DNA of 64,000 nucleotides, taken from contig NZ_CP050698.1 of NCBI RefSeq assembly GCF_005116655.2, positions 574,001 to 638,000 of the forward strand, in the 5' to 3' direction. Positions within the stretch are counted from its first letter, which is position 1. The number at the start of each line of letters is the position of its first letter. This DNA comes from Desulfosediminicola flagellatus (GTDB lineage: Bacteria > Desulfobacterota > Desulfobulbia > Desulfobulbales > Desulfocapsaceae). The position numbers and the translations under genes were made by a program. Below the pieces are notes generated by a model that did no database searches, was not told the DNA's origin, and worked only from the letters and a program-made list of their open reading frames with translations. Below, one piece after another: positions 28,138 to 36,095 of the stretch.

Positions 28138-28665
28138 TTATGGTCGTATCACAGGTTCTCCGACGTCGAGTTTATGAAGTCGTCGGAGTCTTTTGATACG
28201 TCGATGAATGGATCTCGGCCTTTTAAAGTGATAAATCTCCACCTCTACCGAAATATTATCTCCAGAAGAGAAAACTTCCTGCATTGCGGCCAACCGACCA
28301 TTACCTTCGTAAGCAACTATTTCATCATCAGAAAGCCGCACCGCTTTAATGGCAGATATTGAAGGAATACATTCTTTCAGCGCTTCATTGGTGAGGATTT
28401 TTTTCGTTAACAGTTCTTCTTGCTTGTCGTGTAAAATTTTAATTCGTTGCGAGGTTGAGGTAAGAGATCCTTCTCGATTTATTGGGTGGATAGGAAGTAA
28501 ATGAAAAAGCGGGACAATTTCTACTGTTTTGTGTGAGCGTTTTCTATGGATATCAAGCACTACTTTTGACAAAAGGAGGTCTTTTTCATCCATGTCAGTA
28601 AGTTCAGATTTCTTTCCCCACAGGTATGCAGCAAATTGTTTAATCTTTTGAATGAGTATTTCCAT
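28138..28665 (-). CDS. ParB-like fold protein of unknown function
   Basis: The 175-residue protein includes VEIVPLFHLLPIHPINREG and DDEIVAYEGNGRLAAMQEVF. The second segment resembles the ParB/sulfiredoxin-fold motif (x-x-x-G-N-G-R-L-A-A-x-x-x), which binds nucleotide in that superfamily. The C-terminus is very basic (RSIHRRIKRLRRLHK). The gene start (28665) overlaps the end of the upstream PLA2-like gene by 26 bases, and AGGAAAG lies before the ATG, so the two are probably translationally coupled. The biochemical role is unknown. Confidence 0.7.
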   Translation of the reverse strand: MEILIQKIKQFAAYLWGKKSELTDMDEKDLLLSKVVLDIHRKRSHKTVEIVPLFHLLPIHPINREGSLTSTSQRIKILHDKQEELLTKKILTNEALKECIPSISAIKAVRLSDDEIVAYEGNGRLAAMQEVFSSGDNISVEVEIYHFKRPRSIHRRIKRLRRLHKLDVGEPVIRP

Positions 28666-29074
28666 TGAAACTTTCCTGATAAGTTTTTGTCACGTCGGCC
28701 TGTTCATCTGGAGTTAACGGTTTATATCCTCTTAGCCAGGGCCATCCGTATCCCCATCGATATGTGGTAGGAAAAAAGGGTGAGCCGCCTAAACGGACAC
28801 CTTCGACCATGAGCTGCGCAATAAATGGGGCCCCTGCGTCATGAACGCATTGGCGCAACTGTTGATCCGCCTCAAGTCGCTGGTTGTAGGTACCTCCCTG
28901 CCAATACGCACGATCATGCTCAGTACAACAATGTAACCAGAGAGCATTGCTGTCGAAGGTGCCGTTAGGAAACAGACTGCAGCCATCGGTCCTGAATTTG
29001 TCTATTGCATACACGTCAGTGCAGGTGGTTTTGAAGCAGCACAAGAGCATGAATAGTAAAAAAAAGTGTTTCAT
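28640..29074 (-). CDS. secreted phospholipase A2-like protein
   Basis: The 144-residue precursor starts MKHFFLLFMLLCCFKTTCTD, a signal peptide ending near residue 23. The mature part has TDGCSLFPNGTFDSNALWLH, then CCTEHDRAYWQGGTY. The CC-x-x-HD-x-x-Y motif is the catalytic His-Asp helix of phospholipase A2 folds, and further paired cysteines suit disulfides in the periplasm or outside. It ends in a Trp/Tyr-rich segment (RWGYGWPWLRGYKP). I chose 29074 over a longer frame because the signal peptide begins there. It overlaps the ParB-like gene downstream. Related small PLA2-like proteins occur in proteobacteria with unknown roles; lipase activity is inferred. Confidence 0.72.
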   Translation of the reverse strand: MKHFFLLFMLLCCFKTTCTDVYAIDKFRTDGCSLFPNGTFDSNALWLHCCTEHDRAYWQGGTYNQRLEADQQLRQCVHDAGAPFIAQLMVEGVRLGGSPFFPTTYRWGYGWPWLRGYKPLTPDEQADVTKTYQESFNGNTHSKD

Positions 29075-29164
29075 ATTTTGAGACTGAACTCCAGTAATTC
29101 GAGTTTGTAATTTTCTACATGTATATACGGGAGTTGGATTGAAAGCAATGTGATATTCATACAA

Positions 29165-29830
29165 TGCACCATATATAGAATGATTGCATCATGCGAAGCA
29201 CGTCCCTTTTGTACCCTGATAGAATAAGCAAAAAAGCCAGATAGTTCAAATTGTCGAGTGAGCAGTATAGAGTGAAGACTATCTGACGCTCATGGTCTCG
29301 TCTATGATATTAAAGTGCCAGGTTTGATGAATGGATATTGGATTATGCGATGCGTGGTTCTGATGTCAGGTGAGCTGAAATATCGCTAAAAAGAGAACGT
29401 TTGTATTACTGAAATCTGCAATCAGTAATAATAAAAATCTATGACACTCTTGAATTAAAATTTCGTGACTACCACAAATTATACGTTCACGCACATTTGG
29501 GAATGGTGGAAATACACAGAATGAGATGAGTATAATCTGGTCAATAGCCGATAACTCGTCGTAGGAGCCGTGGGATTTTAAAAGGAAGACGATTTTACCT
29601 GCAGGCTCATTGAAAGTACATTAGTCAAATATGTAATTTACGTTTTAGATGAAGACAAAAGGGTACCGAGGACGGGGACAGAAAAATACCGACGAACTGG
29701 TTAATTATTATTGGATGCAATTTTGCTACTGATGCAAAAGAATGTTGTTACCGATGGAATAAAATACCACACACAGTTGGTGGGTTTTAGAACCAGCAGT
29801 TCCGGTCAGGTTGTGTTAATTAAAATGTGG
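29165..29830. other. gene-poor stretch
   Basis: No gene seen. The phrase GAGGACGGGGACAGAAAAAT near 29671 resembles fragments left by REP-associated (RAYT) repeats; a similar GGGGACAGAGTAAA occurs near 62019. Confidence 0.4.
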
Positions 29831-29832
29831 AT

Positions 29833-29868
29833 AAAAAGGCTTTCTATGATGGAGCTGAAAGCCTTTTT
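29833..29868. terminator. bidirectional terminator after the H-NS gene
   Basis: A 12-bp stem (29833-29844 with 29857-29868) has an A-run on one side and a T-run on the other, so it works on either strand. It lies 16 bases beyond the stop of the minus-strand H-NS gene. Confidence 0.87.
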
Positions 29869-29883
29869 TGTAGGGTCTATTGA

Positions 29884-30279
29884 TTACTTAATAAGAAAAG
29901 TATCAATAGATTGACCAGCATCGACTTTGGTCTTAAAAACGTTTGGCATACGTCCCTGACCTGTCCATGTAATATATTCACCTGCGTCGTTGGTGATTCC
30001 ATACTTAGGTGGACGTGGAGCACGTTTTCCTTTTTTGACAGGAGCCTCATCAGCAAGATCTTCAAGCTCAATTCCGTCAGCGGCCATCATTTCACGATAC
30101 TTTTCGATTTTTTCGATTTTCTCGGCGTTAGCGCGTTTGGCCTCTTCTGCTTCTGCGATACGATCGTCAATAATAGTGTCGAGTTTGGTTTTTACTTCCT
30201 GAAGCTGCTCAAGTGAAAAACCTTTAGTTGCACTTTTAAAACGTCGTGCATGGGTGATGATCTTTACGAAGTCTTCCAT
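29884..30279 (-). CDS. H-NS family nucleoid-associated protein
   Basis: The 131-residue protein has an N-terminal coiled-coil oligomerisation region (LEQLQEVKTKLDTIIDDRIA, then EKIEKIEKYREMM), a basic linker (KKGKRAPRPPKYG) and the C-terminal H-NS DNA-binding motif TWTGQGRMPNVF. It binds AT-rich, curved DNA and silences horizontally acquired genes. AAAGGAA lies upstream of the ATG at 30279; the longer frame to 30435 has no ribosome site. It is followed by a terminator, so it is monocistronic. The upstream DNA is very AT-rich, which suits autoregulation. Confidence 0.92.
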   Translation of the reverse strand: MEDFVKIITHARRFKSATKGFSLEQLQEVKTKLDTIIDDRIAEAEEAKRANAEKIEKIEKYREMMAADGIELEDLADEAPVKKGKRAPRPPKYGITNDAGEYITWTGQGRMPNVFKTKVDAGQSIDTFLIK

Positions 30280-31761
30280 TGAATTTCCTTTTATGAATTG
30301 AATATTGGAGTGGTACGGGGGATATTTATTAAATATATAATATAGATTTTTAAGTGTGCAACTAAATTTATGATCGAAGTTTAATCGTATTAAAATATAT
30401 ATTGCTCTATAAAGCATTTTTGCGAGTAAATGCACACTAAGATTTTATTAGTTAATAGATAGTTCCAGGGTGGTAAATGCATTAATTTCTAGTTAGTTGC
30501 GTGATATGCTATTTTTGTTAGGGCTGGTTGGGTGTTGTGTTTTTATGCACATTTTATTCATATTTGCTAACAATACATCACCTGAAAAAAATCATTCATC
30601 TAAAAAAATACCTGCAGCTATCGCATCTTCATCAACAAAAAGTGAGGCATGATAGGTTACGTGTTAAGCGCAATAACATAAACTAATACTCAAATATAGT
30701 TATCGAAAAGTAAGAGCAAAGTCAGCGTTATCCTCATCCAGAAAATTACCTTAATGAGAGAATTTGTATAGAGCCAGGCTGAGATACAGGGGCAATTTGA
30801 ATATCTTTTGAAAATGAACCTCAGGTGTGTCGTATTATCTTTCTTGGATATTTGCTGGGCTCATGCCATAAATTGGTTCTGAAAATTAGATTGTCTGGTG
30901 CAGGGGGAGGGCGGATATTGTGAGTGCTGTAAGAATCGTGCTCTTTCCAGAAGAAACTCAGAGCGATAATAGAATATAATAACGTTTATTATTTGTGGTT
31001 AATCGATCTCGTTAGCTATTACACAAATCGGTGCGGTATCTAATCCGAAATTCAAATCATAAAAAATGCACGTGACACTAGAGGTGTGTTAGGTGGCGTC
31101 GTTCATGAAATCAGATAGTGAGAATCGGTGTGAAGTTGAACATCACACCCACCTGACCTGACATAATTTAACCAGGAAAAGGTATCTGAAAATCTGTTAT
31201 TACGATTTTAGCGACCACAATACAAAGTCATAATACTTAGCCAGCCTAACCGTTTTATGCGTTAATTTGAAAGGCTTCTAGCCGAGATTAATCGTGTTCG
31301 AATAGTACCAGTTGGCTCAATTACAGCGTTGCGTGATATGTTTAATTCTCAGGTAGGCAATATAACCATAACGCGGAGTTATTAAAAATATGCATGCGCT
31401 AAAAAATTATACCGTGCGCGACAATGCCAGAAGTATTTCCTGATCTTTAAATACGGGAACCCGGTAAGGGGCTATTGTTACATGCTGATTTGCATCAGCA
31501 GTGGCAGGCTTAAATGAGGAAAAGTCGTGATAGATTCAGGAACAGGTGATGGCATCTGAATTTGCAGCGCTTGAGCAGTCAGGATCAGCCTTTTATCTTC
31601 AAGGATAATCTATCCTGCAGATTTCTGAGCACTCAAGGCTCAGGTACTACTCATTCGATGGTCCCTTGTAAGAAAGCAGAGGTCCTCATGGGGGGAATTG
31701 AATGGCAAGCACGCACTTTCCGCAAAGAAATACAATGATCATGGTATGTCTCAGTGATGCG
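30280..31761. other. long AT-rich gene-free stretch
   Basis: Almost 1.5 kb with no frame that looks coding on either strand, no tRNA-like or riboswitch-like pattern and no terminal repeats. The first ~150 bases must contain the H-NS promoter. The rest may be decayed DNA. Confidence 0.5.
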
Positions 31762-33432
31762 CTATGAGCAACTCGCAGGTTGGACTACGCAGTTCTTCCG
31801 CAGGGTCGAACATTGAAAACGAGTCCCCAAGCATTGTGGTGAAGGTGACGGTGCAAGGTTGCCAAATGTGAGGCGATGAAAGTCGTCAAATCGTAATGTC
31901 TCTGATTCTTCAAGTGTCTTTTGCTTTTGCAGGGAAGCCTTTGCTTCTATTGAAAAATTACAATCAAGCGTCTGCGAATAGTCAGTTTCGTAAAGTTTCT
32001 GACGATGTTTTTTTGCAATGCTCAATACTAGCTCGTTGACGTCAAGATTTTGTTCTTCCATATCCTTTAACATCCGAGCAGAGGGTGTCAGTGAAGGATT
32101 TGCGACTTTCTGATGCTGGTAGTCCAACGCCTCTTGAAAATTCTCTCCGTGGTTTGCTGTATCAAGTAATCGTGCGACCTCGGCCAGGTCTGAAAAAATA
32201 TCATCGGCCCATTCCCCAAGGGTTCGCGTTTTTTCGTCATCCAGCAGTTCCAGAGATGTGTCTCGTCCGCAGGTTGTTACCTTGTTCTGATTTTCTTTGG
32301 CGGTGCGTTGCTGTTGTCGTGAAATATCGGGGCTGTCTTTTAACAGGCAATAGGTAAGGAAAACATCCAAAAAGTGTATCTGCTCAAGGTCGATCCCTGT
32401 TACAGCATAAGGATTGACATCTAACGAACGGACTTCGACATATTCGATGCCTCCAGTTTGCAGGGCGTCCGAAAGCTTCTCTCCTGACTTGAGGGTTCGT
32501 TTGGGGCGAATCGGGGCGTAAAGTTCGGCCTCCTGCTGCAGAGTATTGGTGTTGAGTTGCTGATATTCGCCATTCAGTTTAACGCCGATTTTTTCAAATA
32601 CCTGATTAGATTGATGTACCGCCTGGCGTAATCCACTGATAAACTCGGGGAGACTGTTGTAGCTGATATCGAGATTGTCCTGCTCTTTAGAGTTATACCC
32701 GAGATCGCTCATCCGTAATGAGGTGGCATTGGGTAAATAATGGCTGGTATTGCTTAGGGTTTTTAATGGTAACGTGCTTCGACTATGCTTAAGAAAACTC
32801 GAGTCGACAGCAGGTGAGGCACCAAAAAGATACGGGATCAACCAGCTAAGACGGAAAAAATTACGAATCAGACCGAGGTAGCTTGCCGAAATAAAGTCCT
32901 GAAGCGGTTGCTGGTCGCCTTTCAGTTGCTGCCACACTGGCCAGAAGTTGTCCGGCATTGAAAAATTGTAATGTACTCCGGCGATAACCTGCATCATGCT
33001 GCCGTAGCGATTTTTCAGTCCACGCCGATAAATGGTTTTCATTTTGCCGACATTGGAGTTGCCATAGTCTGCCAGTTTAATATCATTCTCTGTTTCAATT
33101 GTGCAGGGCATGCTGGCAGGCCAGAGCAGTTCTTCACCTAGATGCTGATAGACATGGCGATGGATGTGTGTCAGAGCTTCAATGGTTTTTGTCGCATCAG
33201 TATCCGCTGGTGTAATAAACTCCATCAGCGTTTCGGCATAGTCAGTGGTTATAGACGTATGGGTCAGTGCCGAACCAAGAGGGGCCGGGTGACCTGTAGA
33301 GGCCAGACTTGCATCACTCTTAACTCGCAAGGATTCTTTCTCTATCCCTCGGCGGATGCCCTTTAAAGCGGATGAAATTTCTGGGCGTGCAAGTGATTCC
33401 AGTGTCTTTTGCCATGATGATTTCAATTTCAT
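31762..33432 (-). CDS. gshA: glutamate-cysteine ligase
   Basis: This 556-residue class I (E. coli type) enzyme makes gamma-glutamylcysteine from Glu, Cys and ATP, the first step of glutathione synthesis. Conserved blocks are IRRGIEKESLRV, MEFITPADTDA, MMQVIAGVHYNFSMPD, TSLRMSDLGYNSK and GGIEYVEVRSLDVNPY. E. coli GshA is 518 residues; here the last ~30 residues (from about FGNLAPSPSPQCLG) are an extension with four cysteines that does not look like the family end, so a late frameshift or genuine extension is possible. GGAG sits unusually close to the ATG. Glutathione supports the GloA, GGT and carbonyl-stress genes in the window. gshB is not present here. Confidence 0.95.
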   Translation of the reverse strand: MKLKSSWQKTLESLARPEISSALKGIRRGIEKESLRVKSDASLASTGHPAPLGSALTHTSITTDYAETLMEFITPADTDATKTIEALTHIHRHVYQHLGEELLWPASMPCTIETENDIKLADYGNSNVGKMKTIYRRGLKNRYGSMMQVIAGVHYNFSMPDNFWPVWQQLKGDQQPLQDFISASYLGLIRNFFRLSWLIPYLFGASPAVDSSFLKHSRSTLPLKTLSNTSHYLPNATSLRMSDLGYNSKEQDNLDISYNSLPEFISGLRQAVHQSNQVFEKIGVKLNGEYQQLNTNTLQQEAELYAPIRPKRTLKSGEKLSDALQTGGIEYVEVRSLDVNPYAVTGIDLEQIHFLDVFLTYCLLKDSPDISRQQQRTAKENQNKVTTCGRDTSLELLDDEKTRTLGEWADDIFSDLAEVARLLDTANHGENFQEALDYQHQKVANPSLTPSARMLKDMEEQNLDVNELVLSIAKKHRQKLYETDYSQTLDCNFSIEAKASLQKQKTLEESETLRFDDFHRLTFGNLAPSPSPQCLGTRFQCSTLRKNCVVQPASCS

Positions 33433-33843
33433 ACTCCTGTACAGCGTGATCGTCTTGCCAGCATCCGTTCGATGTTGTCCATTATTTTACTTCTGCTTTT
33501 TATAATATAAGCATTGTTTATGTCGCGAATACCGATCGGGGTTCTGATATTGTTCTGCCCGTTAGGGCTTAATAAATTTCAGTTTTGATATCCCTGCAGT
33601 CGGTTATTCCAGTGGTGTTTGGTACAGCAACATCTTGTCAGCTCTTTATTATAAGTCGAATTTCATTATTTGGTGGTGGTTGGAAAAAAAAGTTTGGGTG
33701 CTATCTTGCAATATGATTCAACATTCGCCTCTGAGAGTCTGCTGGTTGGCCGTTTTTGGGTGGATTTATTGTGGAATCGTAGGTGCTTATCTGATTAATG
33801 TTTTTTATAAAAGGTCTTTGGTCTTGTTTCGATGTGTTCTGTT
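33433..33843. other. intergenic stretch
   Basis: It should hold the gshA promoter. An open frame from 33635 runs through the downstream hairpin and lacks a ribosome site, so I do not call it. Confidence 0.4.
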
Positions 33844-33881
33844 AAAAAGTGAGATCTGCAAAGAAATAGATCTCACTTTTT
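33844..33881. terminator. strong bidirectional terminator
   Basis: A perfect 14-bp stem (33844-33857 with 33868-33881), 10-base loop, with A-run and T-run included in the arms. It lies 210 bases beyond the gloA stop on the minus strand; no plus-strand gene precedes it, so an unannotated short RNA on the plus strand is possible. Confidence 0.8.
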
Positions 33882-34090
33882 ACGAGTCCATCAAAATATG
33901 TATCAAGTATCCCATGCCATCACTATTTCTGGTGTAATATGAATTACAACACGAGAGATTGCGGTGGCAAATATGAAGAAATCGTCAGTAGCTTGAACTC
34001 AGTAGTAGTGAGATCGTGTCTTAGTGTCTTGTATGCAGTTAATCTCACTGAAATACTATTGAATACGAGTTTTGTCGCAATGACAAATCT

Positions 34091-34510
34091 CTACCATGTC
34101 CCTTTGTTTTCCATGGAGGCCCATGGCTCCTGGACAGGCAATTTTTCTCCCTCTTGCAGGAATTCAATGGAAATGTTGTCCGGGGTACGAATAAATGCCA
34201 TATATCCATCTCTGGGAGGCCGTGAAATAGTAACACCTTTGTCCATTAACATTTGGCAGTAATCGTAGATGTTTTCGACGCTGAATGCTAAGTGACCAAA
34301 ATTCCTTCCTTCGCTATAGGCTGAGTCCTGGTCCCAATTGTAGGTGAGTTCCACTTCCGGTTCTCCAGGTGCTGTTGCGAGATAGAGAAGGGTGAAGCGG
34401 CCATCTTCATAGTCATTTCGTCGTGTTTCGACAAGGCCAAGTATTTCTGTAAAAAAGTTAATTGATTCATCCAGGTCTTTTACCCTGATCATTGTATGTA
34501 AAAATTTCAT
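34091..34510 (-). CDS. gloA: lactoylglutathione lyase (glyoxalase I)
   Basis: The 139-residue protein closely follows E. coli GloA. The four metal ligands are at His5 (MKFLHTMIRV), Glu54 (VELTYNW), His73 (FGHLAFSV) and Glu116 (ISIEFLQ). It isomerises the hemithioacetal of methylglyoxal and glutathione to S-lactoylglutathione in the cytoplasm. The lack of the insertions seen in zinc-type enzymes fits a nickel-type glyoxalase I; that is family knowledge. The gene stands near gshA, which supplies its cofactor. Upstream AGAGGAAT lies before the ATG. Confidence 0.96.
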   Translation of the reverse strand: MKFLHTMIRVKDLDESINFFTEILGLVETRRNDYEDGRFTLLYLATAPGEPEVELTYNWDQDSAYSEGRNFGHLAFSVENIYDYCQMLMDKGVTISRPPRDGYMAFIRTPDNISIEFLQEGEKLPVQEPWASMENKGTW

Positions 34511-34707
34511 ATTCCTCTTTCCATGTAAGTGTCTGTTAATAATATATGATATCGTAAATTGTTACCCGAACCATTGGAAGGGGGGGACTTGAAGGAAGTT
34601 CCAAATTTGAAGCGCAGTCTCTGATTCGACAATTGAGTAGTACATGCGGTATAGCACATTGTCGATTCAGATCGTAAACGCTGCAGGTCGATCTTTTTAC
34701 AAATCTA

Positions 34708-35355
34708 CTAAGCAATTGATTTCAGAAGATCAACGATTTCTTTTGGTTCCGGCCTGATGGTATGGTCCGGATGCACCTCAGTCGATCTGATAATACCGTC
34801 GCTGGCAATGATAAACCTTCCGGACATTGGGAGCTTCCATGAATTGTTACCATTGAAGCGCTCAAGATCAATGCCGAAACCTTTATACACTTCCTTGAGT
34901 TTTTCCGGCAAGGGGAAAGTCAGGCCAAGTTTCTCAGCATACCCGTTATCTGCATCGACCAGTACCGGAAAAGTGAGGTTATTCTTTTTTACAACCTGTT
35001 GTGTATATTTACTCAGTTGGGGGGAAATAGCGATGAATGAACCTCCGAGTCCCAGTACCTGACCGTAGACTTCCTGCAGAGCTTCCAGCTCAACGTTACA
35101 GTAAGGTCACCATATACCCCGATAAAAACTGATGGCAAGAGGGCCTTTTGCAAGAAGATCTCTTGAACTGATCAGATTGCCATTTGCATCGGGAAGTGTA
35201 AACTCCGGTAGAGCTTCACCAACGCTGATCGCCTTATCAGCGATTCCTGATTGTACCAGTTCTTCGGTGCTTTTAAGCATGATTGCAATCAATTCAGGTG
35301 GTATATTCGCTATAGACTTCTGCTTAATTTCATTGAGTTTTTCGTATAATTTCAT
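34708..35355 (-). CDS. peroxiredoxin-like selenoprotein (UxxC, read through UGA)
   Basis: The 215-residue AhpC/TSA-type thioredoxin-fold protein is interrupted only by an in-frame TGA at 35107-35109, codon 83. The frame is open on both sides: it reads AISFYRGIW, then UGA, then PYCNVELEALQEVYGQ. Homologues have RGxWCPYCN, so the UGA stands exactly at the first Cys of the CxxC active site, giving UxxC. A hairpin 15 nt after the UGA (GAGC, loop TGGAA, GCTC) fits a bacterial SECIS. Known Prx-like selenoproteins of this type occur in Deltaproteobacteria. The start at 35355 has GGAGG upstream. The likely role is reduction of peroxides with a thiol donor. Standard gene calling would split this into two fragments. 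Confidence 0.9.
35079..35091 (-). promoter_or_regulatory. putative bacterial SECIS of the peroxiredoxin-like gene
   Basis: Hairpin GAGC (35091-35088), loop TGGAA, GCTC (35082-35079), whose apical loop begins 19 nt after the UGA. Extension is possible by a further G-C and U-G pair around a U-U mismatch. Bacterial SECIS hairpins lie within the coding sequence just after the UGA. Confidence 0.6.
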
Positions 35356-35461
35356 AATGACCTCCAATGTGTTTTTGAGATGTGTGATATCAAAATCTTC
35401 TAATATCGCAGCGTCATCAGGTTGATAAGCGCATGGTCTCCAGGTCTCCAAATAAATGTGT

Positions 35462-35529
35462 TTGAATGTTTGTTCAAGCTAAGCTTGGAGCGGGACATTG
35501 TCAATGTTGTTTTTTGAACGATTGTTCAA
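35462..35529. promoter_or_regulatory. paired operator-like palindromes and promoter of the selenoprotein gene
   Basis: Two 16-bp sites of form TTGAAy-N4-GTTCAA lie at 35462-35477 and 35514-35529; the second is a perfect palindrome in its arms. Their centres are 52 bp apart, close to five helical turns. On the minus strand, TTGACA (35504-35499) and, 17 bases on, TAGCTT (35481-35476) lie between them, the -10 overlapping the proximal site. This looks like a repressor-controlled promoter, possibly bound by a TetR-type protein. The factor is unknown. Confidence 0.5.
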
Positions 35530-36095
35530 GTAGTGGTGAGTATTCTGTGTAGTGAAACGAAATTTCGGAAAAATTAGAACATGGAAGTGCTTGCGCTGGG
35601 GTGCAGGTGATTGTCTCTGGCAAAGGGGAAAATAGTTTCACGCCGTGTTGGACCACTTCGATCTCACGGAGAATAGCAGTCAAGAACCTGATTTACCAAT
35701 GTAAAAAAGGCCTGGATCTCTATTGGTCAAACTCATGTGCTTGCATCCTAAACTCACTTGAACAAACCATATCACCAAGTAGCCGATGCTTTTCATTCTC
35801 AACAGGTTTCTCGTTCTGTTTGTCTGTGCACATTCTATTGTTGTCGTTACAAACGTTGTGGGAGGAACGAACTTCTTTTCTGGGATATCATGAATATTGC
35901 GCATATACTAATAAAAATAACCCTGCCTTCAGGGTGTATATTCCGGATTCATTAGATAGTTATACCGTTCTTCGAGTTTGAGTTTACATAACTTCATAGT
36001 GTGTATGTGTTGTGTTCTAAAGTGAATGACGTGAAGCTTATTCTTATAATTAAAGTCGCTTATAGAGTCGTGATTGACTGCACAGGGGTAATAGG
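35530..36095. other. intergenic between divergent selenoprotein and kinase operons
   Basis: No supportable gene; a plus-strand frame (35601-35981) has no motif or ribosome site. It should include the promoter of the phosphorelay operon beginning at 36096. Confidence 0.45.

Noticed and set aside
33635..33937. 100-codon plus-strand frame
   Set aside because: It runs through a perfect bidirectional terminator, has no ribosome site and no recognisable domain.
35601..35981. 126-codon plus-strand frame between the selenoprotein and kinase genes
   Set aside because: Odd composition, no ribosome site and no motif; overlaps promoter region.
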